Below the pieces are notes generated by a model that was given only the letters and a program-made list of their open reading frames with translations, made no database searches and was not told the DNA's origin. This document shows, one piece after another, positions 47,737-60,602 of a DNA stretch of 64,000 nt. Origin of the DNA: Primulina eburnea. Lineage: Eukaryota; Streptophyta; Magnoliopsida; Lamiales; Gesneriaceae. The position numbers and the translations under genes are program-made. Numbering within the stretch: position 1 is the stretch's first letter; each line of letters opens with the position of its first letter. The stretch lies in assembly GCF_022965805.1 (NCBI RefSeq), contig NC_133104.1, positions 36,066,682 to 36,130,681 on the forward strand, written 5' to 3'.

Positions 47737-48744
47737 TGTTAGACAAGAATTTTATTGTGGCGATGTTAACTAAGACCAGTAGACCAGCATACCAGAACAG
47801 TAGAATAACTTATCAGTAGCGGCTGATCTACTATAACTAAACCAGTAGAAAGGGATAACAATACAAAACCAGTAGAGAACGTTTTCTAACGTTGCTATAT
47901 TAATTGTTACCGTTAAAGAGTTCCTAGTACTAGTATTAATTACAGCATTAAATACTATACAGAGTCATTTAATGTACTTTACCCAATTAAGTATAAAACA
48001 AGACTGATTGTTTTATAGCTTTTCTGCAGGAACTTCTTTCGGTAATAAAGCTGATTGTATCAGTTATCTGAAGACATACTCTGATTGTGAACGTTGAACT
48101 CAGTCGATTATATATACTTGGATCAAATTCTTGTTCGACACGACACTTCGCTTATTATCATTCTTCAAGGAACAAAGCTTCTCTCTTATCAGACGAATAT
48201 CAAAATTCCTTGAGAATTTAAAAGTTCAACACAAAGAAAAGTAGCACACGCTTCATAGCTTATATCTGATCTTTTGAAGATCATCTTGTGCTACTGATTC
48301 TTACATCTTCACGATCTTTACATCATTTATAATTTGTCAGAAGAGTCTGTAATCTGAAAAGAGTCTTTTCAGAACTTTGTGTTTCTCATTTTTGTGAGTT
48401 GAGAAACTAAGAGTTTCAGTAGGCTGAGGTGTAAGTCCTTCTGAAGTAGGTGTGTACAAGAGTTGTACTGTAATATCCAAAGTCTTTTAGTTATACCTTC
48501 TGGAAACAGAAGAAGGGGAGACGTAGAAGAGTTTATCTTCGAACTTCCATAAACAACTGCTGCCTACTGTTTTATTGTTTTTCAACTACTTCATCAGATT
48601 GTTTCCGCACGTTTTATTGTAATCAGGTGAAAGTATTCGCACAAGATCAACTACTATCCTTAACAGGATTTTAGTACCTCATCAGAACGAAAAACGAGTA
48701 GAGTTTATTCACCCCCCCTCTAAACTCAACTTCGATCCTCAACA
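47737..48744 (+). repeat. 3' LTR of the Sirevirus-like element
   Basis: Starts TGTTAGACAAGAATTTTATT, ends GATCCTCAACA and is followed by TTCTG. The same length as the 5' copy, with about 25 substitutions. Confidence 0.95.
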
Positions 48745-48749
48745 TTCTG

Positions 48750-51331
48750 CTCTTCTTCTTTTTTGTCAACACCACCACTTTAGAAAATACTAGGAATGTT
48801 GTACTTATTTGAGTGGAAACTTCAGCCAACTGATTTTGCACGAAATCAATCTACTTGGATAGGCTTGTGTGCACAAAATCAATTCGGTTGCTTAGCAGTT
48901 CCTGGGAGGTGACCAGTTTGGGAGTCGTAACTACTTCTCTTTTCATCTTTTCTACTGTTTGACAACAAAGCAGATACGTCATTGGTCAATTTCTTCAAGT
49001 CTTTCATCGTATAATCTTTTAATGTGTTTAGACTCAAAGAATGGAGCAGTTGTGTAGATTTAACTTAAGAAATTGTGGAGCCAAGATCTTGCAGACTGGA
49101 CAGAACACTATCAAGCATGATATTAGTTGCCATTGGAAATTCGGGATAAAATTCTTCAGAAATAGCCGGAACTTTTTCTTTTCCTTTCCCACTGATATTT
49201 ACAACGGTTAATTTTCCATGAGCAGTCTCTTGTTCCACCTCCTCAGCTACTTCAGTTACGTATTCTTCTTGGACAAGGAAAAACTGAGGCTAATCCTGAT
49301 GATCAGTCGAAGTTCTTGTGCCTCAGTCGCCTTTGGTGTAGTCGTAATGAGTTTTTGGGATGCTTCGGATAGAAAAAATATCTTAGGAACTACCAAATGA
49401 ATGGAGATAAGTTCTGAAACAATTGATGGTTCCTGGACTGATGTTCTATATTCAACAGTAAAAAGTTGTTCAGTTCCCAACTGAACTTGTTCTGATTGGA
49501 CCTCAGCTTCAGTAGCTGGTTCAATTACTACATCAGCTAGTTGTGTAGCAACATTTTCTTCTGCTGCTTGATCTTCCTTATATTCCTGCTAAATGTCTTT
49601 AGCAACTGACAGCAACAACTCATCCATATTAGCTAGAGATAGCTCTTCTTCTATATATGTGATGGTTTGAGCTGCTGGTTCAGAAGCTGGTACAATGATA
49701 ATTGAATCTGTGGAAGAGGAACGTTGTGCTGCTTCAGAACATAATTGTTGAACTGTTTCTGCAACAGGGTGTGCCAAAACTGATTGTACCTCCTTAGGAT
49801 CAGTTGAGGGTGCGGTCTCTTCTCTATTACATCCTCAGTTGGACTGTATGCATCAATTGGAATGTGGAGCTTTTGTTCCATCTCCCAATGTTTGACTTTC
49901 ACTTGGATGGTGATGAGATCAGAGTCCAATTACTGAAAAACAACCATGTCGGCATATGATGTTGGTACAACTGGATTATAGTTTTCTTTCATTTCTGATG
50001 TCACTTTAGTTAGCCGCTTGATTCCCATCAAATCGAAGAAATTTGCTCTTTTTCCCATGTTTTGTCTACTGTAGTGGCTTTGACTGCCTCCGTGACTGTA
50101 GATTCTAATGAAATGAATTTTCGAAGAACTGATTTTTTTCTTCAGTTTCTTGGCCAGGGTTAGTCCTAAAATGTACCCCCATTAATCAAAGTGTTCCACT
50201 TTCAGCTCAGCATAGTCATTGATTGCTTCCATGATAAGATCAATCTGAGTATGAATGGAATTCTGTGGCCTTGGCTCTTCGATTATCTTAGTCTTGCCCT
50301 TGGGATCAATTAGGGCATGCAGAATATCAAGTCCAGATCCAGTTATGTCCATCATTTCTCTTATAAGCACTCCTTTCGGCTTGTGCCCGTGGAAGTATGG
50401 TTGGTGGACAACTGTAGTGAAAGGTGTTGGGATTCCAGTCAGTCAGAGAGTTTCTCCTGATTCAATTCTTATCTTTTGAGGATAGTCTGCTTTGCTCTTG
50501 GACCAGAACTCAGCAGCTGGATGGACTGATTGTATTGGGATCGCAGAGAGTGGTGCCTCAGCTCCAGATGGAATTAGTTTGAGCTTAGGTAGAACCCCTG
50601 GAGCAGCAGTTGGTTTGGTCTTCTGAGTCCTTGGCTCCTTTATCAGTTGGGGAGAGGGAGTCTTCTCAAAATCACTGGTTGTCAAAAGCAGTTTACGTTT
50701 TGGCTTTGGAGGAGCAACTACTTTGGACTTAGCAGTTTTCTTGATCTTGGCAGCTGCCTCCACGACTCCACTCTTCTTTGACTGAGTGTTCTGAGCATTG
50801 TAGATTTTGAATCTGATAATTGACGAAGTTGATTCCAAAGGAACCCCGAAATCCTCAATTAGATTGCTCGGTTGAAGCATAAACCCCTTCGACTGGTTGG
50901 TTGTCCTAATCATATTCTTCAAAATGTTAAACATGATTGATGACTAGTTGACCTTGATTCCTTTCATTATGGTGGTCATCACCTGATATTTTCCAACGTC
51001 AAGGCGACAAAGGGATCAGCTTTGGCCAAGATGTCCTTAGCAGCAATATCTGACAGCAACTGATATTCTGGCTTCAGTTCTCTTTTAGCATTTGAAACTT
51101 TAATCGGTTGCCCACTTGCAGAGAGAAGGATTTGCATCTCTTCAATATCGGTAGTAGCCACTTCAAAAAAGTTTGAACCGATTCATCTAAGATTGACATA
51201 AACAATTCGAAATCGATGGCCACGACATTCAGCAAGATAGCAGGGGTTTGGGCTGTCATTAGAATCTTGATTTTTCTGAAACAAAAACGTGATATTCTGT
51301 GGAGATTTGAGAGTGCAAAATTTTGATTCAT
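48750..51331 (-). pseudogene. main part of the minus-strand post-pol ORF
   Basis: Transcription sense runs from about 51331 leftward. 51074-51331 and 50979-51161 carry the N-terminal module (VAIDFELFMSILDESVQTFL; ELKPEYQLLSDIAAKDILAK), recognisably related to the plus-strand ORF (YQILADIVAKAIL). 50443-50934 continues with KGFMLQPSNLIEDFGVPLES and a Lys/Pro-rich tract. Further fragments are at 50182-50370, 49589-49929 and 49256-49480. At least six frame breaks. The left end is cut by the 11.4-kb insertion and resumes at 37321. Gag-pol of this element is absent, so it was truncated on the right. Confidence 0.75.
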
Positions 51332-51829
51332 TGTAGAACTGAGTGAGTCGGTTATTCAAAATATATTTCGTGACTTTTCAAATTTCGGACATGTGTCAGT
51401 TCATGAGTAGTTTGACCATTAATTCAGGTCTTTCAACCGTTTTTATTTATTTTTAAAACTGAAATAGGGCAGTAAATAGGGTTGTGTTTTTTCTCTTGAG
51501 CCAATTGTGGGTGGCTTCTAGATTAGAGTCCCCTTTAAAATATGTAAATCATCACTAGATGATAAATCTTTTCATATTAGATGCATATGTCATATTTTAA
51601 ATTTGTGTGTTCAAGATAGGCTAAAAAATTTAAAAACACATATTAATCCAACTAGGACCATAATTATTATCTATGGACACATCCCCAGGCTATGAAACAA
51701 TGGGAAAAATATTGCAAAATCAATGATATGAGGCCTATTTGTTGAAATTCAACATATAAATTATTACTGTCGTCTTTCGAATATAAATATTTATTATGTA
51801 TATTTTTTCTTCAACATGTTCAAGTTCGT
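51332..51829. other. spacer, partly upstream region of the minus-strand element
   Basis: 51332-51540 resembles the spacer before the post-pol ORF (an ACATGTGTCAG word parallels ACACGTGTCC at 44651-44660). The rest is AT-rich with no recognised feature. Confidence 0.4.
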
Positions 51830-52624
51830 GATGTTTATTTGTTTTCAAATTAATAGAACATATGCACTGATATTTGTGAAATTTTAAATGTGTAAAGATT
51901 ATAGTGACCAAATATTTGGTGTTTATTATCCTACTTCTTATTTAGTTGCAACACATTGTTGTAACATTGCATGTACTTTTACTAAACATATTAAATCTAG
52001 TCATGATGCATAGTTCAATGTATTTATGTCATGAAAGCAAAATGAGAAAAATAATTTTTAGAAATCATTGATTTTTTTTTTATGTAATATTGTTTTAGAT
52101 CCTATAAGTTAAATTAGATTGTTTACAAAAATGTTAATATTATAGTACGATTCTTTATACCATACTACGAAAACGATTTCATCTATCTCATTGATTTTAT
52201 TTAATATTAGAACTCATTTATATGATATTTATAATTAATATAATACCAAAAATGGTTGATAAATTGTTCCACATGAAGCACAATTCACTACCATTAGTAT
52301 TATCACTTCTAAACTTACTAAAACACAATTTTTATTAGGAGAATAGACAAAACATCCACAAAAATCTTAAAGTTCTCGTCAGGAACTCGAGAATTATATT
52401 ACCACTATTTTTAGAATTGCCGATGAGGAAGTTTTCGACATATTGCGACGATGGTCGAAAAAAAGTACAAATATATTCAATTTTCTCTAATGAATGACAA
52501 AAGTAATTCTAGATTGCATCGTTTCAGCGGTTGCAGTGGAGTAAATTTTTAGCATCTTAAAAAATACTTTGGATGAGATATGTGTCCGAGCGAGACCACC
52601 CGGACCGGCCCGTGGCCAGGTCTA
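51830..52624 (-). mobile_element. inverted hAT-like relative without the Mutator insertion
   Basis: Its reverse complement aligns along the hAT-like element 30124-32978. The end TAGACCTGGCCACGGGCCGG lies at 52624. Shared blocks are AAATCAATGAGATAGATGAA (52169-52188 reversed), AACTAAATAAGAAGTAGG and GGATAATAAACACC. At the place where 30640-32446 is inserted it has one uninterrupted GAAATCGTTT. The left (inner) boundary is not resolved. Confidence 0.75.
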
Positions 52625-53513
52625 TTCCTCGGTGATAGGAGGACTAGTTGCTTATATACTCTATTCAATTTTTAAGGATGAATGATAGCGACTCGTCTAG
52701 AAATAACAACTGGAGCGATGTTAGGCCAACTCTCCGGTGGTCCTCAAGTTCACACTGCCCTTTCTAATTTCCTAATCCTTGTCTATATGCAACTTACAAT
52801 TAATAATGCTCGATGCTTTTTTGTCCTAACTTTTGTGTAATTATAGAATATAATTGTTTAAATATAAAACGAAACGTGCACATTTTTGTTATGGTTCGAT
52901 AACAAATTGAGATCCAATATGCATAACCAAATTTGACTCAGTTCCTTCCTGTTGTAAGTTTTTGCGGCGAGTTGTTTTGAACCTAAATTTGTATGTCCTC
53001 TACATATATTGTCGGTAAATAACTAGTTTTGATTATTTATACTTGTTTCTTTGAAAATTTAATACTCGATATTGCTAAATTTCAGTTATAGTTTTGTATA
53101 TTTTAATTTTTGACAATTTTAATTTATTTTTTTCGAGTAAGTTATGATGTAACAACATTGCACACGTCTTCACTTAACAACGTTGTCACGTCAGCGATGA
53201 GTCGAAGAATGACTAAAATTGTAACAAAGACTAAGGATAAAATTTAACCAAGATCATAAATGGATAAATAAATATGACCAAAATTGCCATTTTTTCCCTT
53301 AATTTTCTTATTCATATTTTATATTATAAAATGTATTCATTTTCTTAAGGGTCGATTTATACATACTTTCTAAAATAAATTTAGATTATCTTGACTACAT
53401 GTATTACATCATCTCAATAATCAAGCCTACTTTTTCCATCATTACAAATTAATCTAAAAATGAGTACCAACAATGCAAAATTGACATCAAATCAAATAAA
53501 TAAAGACTAGTTC
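52625..53513. other. AT-rich intergenic spacer
   Basis: No frame, repeat or RNA gene recognised. Confidence 0.6.
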
Positions 53514-53684
53514 TCTTGTGAGACGATCGCACGAATTTTTATATGTGAGGCGGTCAACCCTACCGATATTCACAATAAAAAGTAATACTTTTAGCACAAA
53601 AAGTAATATTTTTTTAATGGATGACCCAAATCAAAAATCTGTCTCACAAAATACGATCTGTGAGATCGTTCCACGCGAATTTTT
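53514..53684. repeat. short palindromic-ended MITE, copy 2
   Basis: Same orientation and inner words as copy 1 (CCTACCGATATTCACAATAA, TGGATGACCCAAATC), more diverged at the right end. Confidence 0.72.
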
Positions 53685-54439
53685 GTCATGAATCAAATCA
53701 TGAGGGCAAAAAGAGGTAAAACATAACATGATTTCGAGCATCAGGTGCAAGCCACAAAGATTCTCATTTTTTCTCACGATATGATTTGTTCACCATGTGT
53801 AGTTTGAAACGTTAATGGATCAACAGAAAACCATACAGGGGAATGAGCAGAACAAAAACCAAGCAAAAGTTCAGGAAAAGTCTCGTAGCAGAAGAGTTGT
53901 GGAAGAAGGTAGAAGTTTGATCTATCTATGCCTTTAACCACCAGATCATTATTGACTTCTGTTTTTTGCTGCTTTATTTTTATGGGAATCAAAGACTTCG
54001 GGTTTCTTGTTATAATGGTTTTGTTTCACATTTATTGTTGTGTGTATGATATGATCAGAAGTAAAACAAAGCTTGGAATTTGGTGTCTCACTGTCTCCTG
54101 TCCCGTTTCGAGGTTCAATTCGAGTTCACTTGAATGTACAGTGATGTACTAATCTGGAAATGTAGACCATGTTCTTGATGGGTTATCTGCTAGTGGAATC
54201 CAATATACAAAATCTTGTTGCAATGATTGTAAGTTTCTTCTGCAGAAAGAAACTGTTGTATCACTTTCCAGATGTATGTTGGCTTGGTTGTTTATATTTC
54301 AGATGTTATATAAGCTACACAAGTCATTGTGAGTATCTAGTTAGTTGTGGGATTTCAGAGGACCGGACCGTTCATGTCCCCACTGGAATCAAGCTCAAGT
54401 GGATGGGAACTCCATTTTAGTCTTAAATGGGATTCCAGA
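53685..54439. other. unassigned spacer
   Basis: Several short frames (for example plus 53928-54152 and 54169-54420) without recognisable domains. Nothing supports a gene. Confidence 0.5.
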
Positions 54440-54605
54440 TTTGCACTCCACTCAATTTAGTGAAGTTCAAACGGGATTCCAGTGGACTTGAATGAGATTC
54501 CAGTGCACTGTGAGTTTAACTCAATTGGAACGAAGTTCCAGCGGACTTGAATGAGATTGCAGTGGACCTGAGTTCCAGTCCCTTGGAATCCCATTAAATC
54601 CAATT
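54440..54605. repeat. degenerate GATTCCAGTGGACTTGA tandem block
   Basis: About five units share GGGATTCCAG/ACTTGAATGAGATTCCAGTG-like words (54474, 54491, 54548 and variants). Low-copy imperfect tandem array, no coding sense. Confidence 0.6.
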
Positions 54606-54743
54606 CAAAGATTTTCCAAAAGTTTGATGGAATGGGGGGTAGTGTCGTTAAATGCTGAGTTGCATAATGAGAGAGCGAGCTTCCGATGATTCCGGTTGTG
54701 AGATTCAATAGATAGATCGACTCCTAGTTAGTTTAGGACAAAA

Positions 54744-54910
54744 ACTTGTGTGAGACATTCTCACAGGTCGTATTTTGTGAGACGAATCTCTTATTTGGGT
54801 CATCCATGAAAAAAATATTACTTTCTATGCTAAGAGTATTACTTTTTATTGTGAATATCGGTAGGGTTGACCCACCTCATAGATAAAGATTCGTGAGATC
54901 GACTGACAAG
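54744..54910. repeat. short palindromic-ended MITE, copy 3 (inverted)
   Basis: Reverse orientation relative to copies 1 and 2. It starts CTTGTGTGAGACATTCTCAC and contains TCTTATTTGGGTCATCCATG and TTATTGTGAATATCGGTAGG. Confidence 0.75.
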
Positions 54911-55264
54911 AGACATGTTCGTTTAGTAGGTATGGTAATGCAACAGATGTCATTATTGATTCCAGTGTTGGCATGAAAAATTCCTAAAGGGCTAGCTAGA
55001 CATGGGAAAAAAAAGCCTTGGGAAATAAAAGAAATATCAACCCTAATGAATGAAGTCTTAAAAAAAGAAGAAAATACGAAGAACTCAAGTGCGTATTAAA
55101 TTCTACTCTCTTCTTTGCATATGACCTATCCTTTTTCTTGGCATCCCACACATAGGCCATGTTACAAGCTTGAAAAAATCCTAGCTGATTTGTGTTTGTT
55201 GGTCAGTAGGTAGTGGAGAAGAATGTGCATGAGAGTCATATTTGCATCGAAGTATAGAATTTTA

Positions 55265-55890
55265 ATTTTGAACATTCTTGATTATTTTATTTTGTTTATT
55301 GCAATTTTGGAGCATAATTAACTTTGAAGTGAATTTATGTATTATAATTGAGATCGATAAGAGATTTTATAACAACATTAGATAACATAATCAAATGATC
55401 TACACTTTGCATAGACATATGAGGTTGAATACATGTTGATATTCATAGTCCAATAGGTTAAAAGTTAGAAGATTTCATGGTTCGTTAATGCGATTGTACT
55501 TGTTAAATAACACAATAAAACTTAGTTACTGTATTTTTTTTAGTTATTTTAATATAGTTCGTCAGAGTATATTGATAGATTATGGAATTCAGTCAGAAGC
55601 ATGACTTAATATTTGAAATTTAATTATTAGAGAAGATAAAGAGGTAGCTTAACCGAAATCCTAAAAATCGTCTGTTTATTATTTGAACTTAAATTATTTA
55701 TATTGTGTTTGGTTCATCATTTTATTCGAATTTCAATTTAGTTTAATAAAATTTCACATTTTCATTATAGTTGACTAGAGAATTGTGTTTGGAGTAAATT
55801 TGTTATTAATCAATCTTTGTGGGACAATACCCGTACTTGTTATACTATATTAAAATTTGACTCATACACTTGCGGTAATATCGAACATCG
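55265..55890 (+). mobile_element. Athila-like LTR 3' end, second copy
   Basis: Collinear with about 6290-6935: shared blocks TTATGTATTATAATTGAGAT, GATAAGAGATTTTATAAC and GTTAAATAACACAATAAAAC, with the ending CTTTGTGGGACAATACCCG plus a tail GACTCATACACTTGCGG. No internal region or partner LTR nearby; a fragment. Confidence 0.65.
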
Positions 55891-56975
55891 TTGAGATATT
55901 TAAATTATTTTGCTAGAAAATTTCAGTCACTTGATAATCAGCTATTCATTCACAAGTTGCAGACGGTCATTTTTCAAGAGGTATGTCTCTAATAAGAACT
56001 CACTCATGGATTTTATAACTAGAGCACTCCAACATCAAAGAGACAATGAGTTAGTTGTTAACCATATCAATATAGATAACCATCCCAGATAAAGTCAAAA
56101 TGGCCAATGAAAACTCAAATGATTAAGGTATACACGGAAAAAATAGATTGCGTTTCAAATTGAAATAAGTGAGAGTCGTGGTTATTGTATGCAACAAGTT
56201 TTATAGGAGATGAGTTAGTGATTTACAATGTAATGAATTTTAAAAGTTGTTTTTCCTCCAAACCAAATGTGTTCACGCATAATAAACAGATGAACTATAT
56301 AGTGTGTAATTAACTTTATATAGTTAAATGATGGACACGAGACGCAAAGGTTGTAGCAATGACTAAGAGAAATGTCATCGACGCTGTAGAAAGGACTCAC
56401 ATAGATAAAGGGCGAGGTTGTGATCAATTGGTGTGTTAGTGCATCAAATTGATACCAGTGAAAGAGACCGCGACGGCGGTGTTTCAAATCTCCTGTGTGT
56501 GTGAGAATGTACATAAAATTTGCGAAACAAACTCTTATTCAAATAGAAATACAGAGATTTGGCTATCTCAAGTTCGATGGATTTGAATATATGTGGTTAA
56601 CTTCGGTAATAAGAAGGAAAAAAAAAAAAACAATGTATGATACAAATATTTGTTGTAATATCTACACCGGCACAAATATTGAAATTTCGCAAATTATTTC
56701 TTGTATTAAATTTTAGTATAATATTTTTTGGAATTCAAATATAAATCCAGATTTTATAAAATTTGTGAAAGAGTATAGATGACATGTAATATTATTACCA
56801 CATTGTATTGAAGCCATCAGTAAACATAAAATCAATCTCAAAGCAAAGTTTCCAAGTGACAAAGTCTGACAAAAAAACTAAGGTGCATTAGTTAACTGTT
56901 TGCTAAACTGTCACATTTCCTCAGTTTTCAACTAAATGCATTTCAAATTCTTTGCCTCCAACTTATAAAATATCA
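55891..56975. other. spacer and presumed 3' untranslated region of the SPP gene
   Basis: No gene recognised in 55891-56720. The segment just left of 56976 should include the 3' untranslated region of the minus-strand gene. Confidence 0.5.
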
Positions 56976-59797
56976 TCAATTGCCTTTCTTGTTCAAATCT
57001 CCATCGGTTTCTTCTTTCGAACTAGTCTTCGCCTTAGATTCATCAAATTCCAACAACTGCATTTAAAAAAACAATAAGGTTTCGAGAAATAATGTCCACT
57101 TTCATCGTAACCGAGTAATAGAAATACAGCCAGCCAAGAAGATTTTCAAGCACGGATTACTTACAGATTTGGCTTCACCATTCCATATGCAGTGTACAGC
57201 CAAGAATCCAATAACAGCTGGCACGATATATAGCAGTGCAGGCTAGACGAATCCGATCGATAAGAACAGTAACTATGTCAATCATAAAAATAATACGAGA
57301 GGGTACTGTTTTTTTTTTTACGACAATCAAATTTTTTCGAAAAGATTAGTAACCTGTGCAGCTTGAAACCAGTTCATAACGACTATGGTAAGGATCAAAC
57401 CAACTGCATATCCAGTAAAGGAGCTCTTAAAATATTGGTTCCCTTTACCTCTGGAAACATCAAAACGTAGCGCCAATGCAACAAATATTCCTGAAAAATA
57501 ACAAATCTTAATATTTGATCCATTTAAGAACTAGCATGCACAAAGAAACGAATCATAAAAATTCTATAGCGGGTGAACATGTAGTATTTTCAGGACCTAG
57601 TGTCTAGAGTAATACCAAAAGATATAGTTGACAAAAATGGTATAACTAATTTTTTTTTAAAACTACACAACTCAAGTATCATATCTCACACTGTGCTAGT
57701 AAGGACAATTCTTGTTCCTAGCAATAATTTTTTTTTTTTTTGCGAAAAAAAAGTTCTGCATTCTCCCAACAATTGAACTTACCTACAACTCATAAGCACC
57801 GAACACATAACCCCAATAATAAAATTGAGCATCTGCTGCAATACCAACAACTATAACCGGTGATTGTTGCTCCCCAACAATCCAATCATTACATTTTACC
57901 ACCACACTGGTAGTCATTGCTCTCCAGTAAGGTTTTACATTGAAGTTTGATGTTACATTCGAAATTTTAAGTTCTATTAGAAAAATATTTTCATACCTGG
58001 AATTACTATATCACCAAGTCCTAGCATTGAAAATGGGCGTGTGGAATCCGTAGTCGGAAATAAAAGCTGCCAAAGGGAGACAAAATTATGATACGTATGA
58101 ATTTGAAATATTTAATAATGGCTCAACAAGTTAACGACGCTTCACCGGATAATTGTCTTGAAGTATGAACAGACCTTAATAGGGGCTTCAAAAGATTTCG
58201 CAACGCTAACCATCACTGGCGTAAAAAAGACCCAGAATATATCGTATATGAAAAGACCACCCTGCAATTTGAATGTTAATACATTCATTAACTGTGAATC
58301 CAAAAAACACTATGAAACATTAACAAAAACATGTTGATGGATAATGTAAACTTAGAACAAAAACTCTTTTACGGAAACTAAATGCAATTCTCACCAAGAG
58401 AATAGCACCAGTCTTAAATGAGCCAAGTGAAAGCATTTCAATTCCCTGGAATCATTAAATGATAAAAAATAAACATGAAAGTCAGAAAAGCAGTTCTCAT
58501 GGAATGGCAATCCACAGTGGACGTTTCAGATTTGGTCAAAATGACAGACGTTAAGGGCACTAAAACGTGTAAATTAAACCTGAATGCAGAAAGAGAGACC
58601 CAAGATATTGTTAGCTAGCCAATGCTTCTTTGATGCATACCATGCGCAAAAGAAAGCTCCAGGAATTGCGGCAATCATTTGTGATTTTGTGAACTCAACT
58701 TCCAAAGCTGTATAACAAAAATGAAAAGATAGATATCAATATTCTGAATATAAGAAGCAATACGATGTGAAGCAGAGACCATGATAATTACATACACCGA
58801 AAATATGGGAAATGCCAGGTAATGAGGTTAGTATTCCATGGTTCTGGCAAAACTCGTTTAACTGCCGGTAGCAACGTTGCCCTACAAGTTCGAATGGATA
58901 AGGAAGATTTGTAAATAAGTACCATTATTCACCATTAAACTGAAAAAAATATATTACCACAACTGAAGATAGAAAATGATGATAATCAGTATAAGACAAA
59001 CATACGAAAGAGCAATGATCCCAAGTACGAAAAAATAGCACGTCAGCACAGCATTAACCAAGTCCTTCGATAAAAATTTGAAAAGCAAAAACAATGACAA
59101 CAACACAGCGCTCCCAACCAAAGGAAATCGCATGGCATGTTCTCTAGACATTGTTTCCTGAAAAACACAACAGTGTAATTCAGAAAATGAAAAGTATAAT
59201 TCTTCAAATCAGTGGCTTTTCATTTGACGTTTAACTTACCGATGGTGGAGTTGGCTTAACAGAGCGATAACAACCCACATACACTGTTAGACAAGCGGTC
59301 AAAATAACATTAAGATTTGGGTCTACATTCAAAACAAGAGGGGCGATGGTTAACCCTGCCATTCAAACAAAGTAACACATGATCAGAATGTGCTAACAAA
59401 AACTGATAAAGAAGCTATAATCGCATCCAACCACAATATTTTCATGGTCATTTAACCTGAAGCCATATAATCAGATACAAGCAGGGGCAGACCCATATTT
59501 TTGCAGGCGAGACGGAAGTAGAATTTTTGAAAAGATTATACATATAATTTCAAAGATTTTTCATCTTGTTAATGGGGGGAGGGGGTCCTCCTGTGGATAC
59601 GAGCACTTAAAAAATGGACACACGTCAATGAGCAAGTGAAGAAGGAAATTTTAGTACAAATTCGGGGCATCATTTTTTAGCGAATAATTGCTAGAACAAA
59701 CAAATATTTATTCCTGTGGAATCAAATGTAACAGTTAAAATAAAAAAAACATCATACCTGCCAAAGCCAAATTAACCAGCCTCTCGCTATTCTTCAT
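56976..59797 (-). CDS. SPP: signal peptide peptidase (intramembrane aspartyl protease)
   Basis: Eleven coding exons give 341 residues: 59758-59797, 59240-59355, 59006-59157, 58796-58881, 58580-58707, 58395-58445, 58175-58261, 57997-58066, 57354-57490, 57165-57242, 56976-57056. All introns are GT-AG and phases join. Start MKNSERLVNLALAG matches the family. Several hydrophobic membrane segments are visible (SAVLLSLFLLFKFL, YFFVLGIIALS). Catalytic motifs: YDIFWVFFTPV (Asp198), LGLGD (Asp239) and QPALLY (PAL, 290-292). The C terminus is Lys-rich (NKKGN). Family knowledge: this multi-pass ER enzyme cleaves leftover signal peptides and some type II membrane proteins, and in Arabidopsis it is needed for pollen. 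The length fits the plant ER form (about 340) rather than the longer SPP-like proteins. No defect seen. Confidence 0.97.
59484..59610. repeat. possible hAT end fragment in SPP intron 1
   Basis: CAGGGGCAGACCCATATTTT (59484-59503) resembles the CAGGGGCGGACCC termini of plant hAT elements. A G-run and GGTCCTCCTGTGGATACGAG follow. No matching right end was found, so it is a fragment at best. Confidence 0.35.
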
Positions 59798-60250
59798 CGT
59801 ATATATTGTGGAAATTCAGAGCTTCCCTCAGTTTCTCACCAACGAAAAACTACAAAGTCGGGTAAATGAAAATGGTATAAACACGTCAAATAGCAATATT
59901 TCCAATACTCTTTACATTAGCGTCAGACAAAAATATATCCATACTGTTTGTAATCTAAAACAAAAGACCGTGATCTGTAATCAAGGCGCCAAAATACGAT
60001 CTTTCAAATCACCAAAATATAGACCTTTGGTAAACTGCATCTCGAAATCCAGTACAGATTCAGAGGCCCATATCAAGAAATCCTCTGACAACCAGAGAAT
60101 TAAATTCCCATAATTATTGAATCAATTCGTAAAATTAAACAAAAACCCATGTCATTTAATCCTTCACTAAACAGGAATAAAAAAATTACATCTTGATTAA
60201 CAAAAAACGAATATACAATAACGTATAAAAAGAAAAGAAACCGGGTCAAA

Positions 60251-60420
60251 CCTCGCGAGGTGACGTGGATTTGGGCTTTTGTCACTCTCCCTTAGAATTC
60301 AATCTCCAAATTCAACACAGATCAAACAACCGTCTATAGTGTGTTTAGTGTGAGATTTTTCACACGGAGGAGGTTTTAGTTCTACCGTCAAAAGAAACGA
60401 AGAGAAGGGAAAGGGTTGGA
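60251..60420 (-). promoter_or_regulatory. likely 5' non-coding exon of the SPP gene
   Basis: The minus-strand sequence here looks like a plant leader: pyrimidine-rich TTCCCTTCTCTTCG, then CACACTAAACACACTATAG. It ends CACCTCGCGAG|GTTTGACCC, a plausible splice donor. An intron from about 60250 down to just before the ATG at 59797 would place it in the leader. This is inference from composition; the acceptor was not fixed. Confidence 0.4.
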
Positions 60421-60602
60421 CGAATTTAAGAACGTTATTGACTTCAATTTTCTTGAACTCATCAATCATTTTGACGAAGCGATTTAAAATATTCTTAAGG
60501 TTATAATTTTATCAGAAACCGTATATAAAATTATTTCAAATATAAAATATTATTATTTTGTAATTAAATATTTGAGTGAGATTTTTTTTAAAATTATGAA
60601 TC

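Larger units (their letters stand above)
37322..48744 (+). mobile_element. Sirevirus-like Copia element with post-pol ORF
   Basis: An 11,423-bp Ty1/Copia element. LTRs of 1008 bp each lie at 37322-38329 and 47737-48744. Perfect target duplications TTCTG lie at 37317-37321 and 48745-48749. Order: gag, protease, integrase, RT, RNase H (so Copia), a 1.2-kb spacer, a long post-pol ORF, polypurine tract. The LTRs differ at about 25 positions by eye (about 2.5 percent). Gag-pol holds many stops and frame changes; the post-pol ORF is much better preserved. It is inserted into an opposite-strand relative. Confidence 0.96.
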
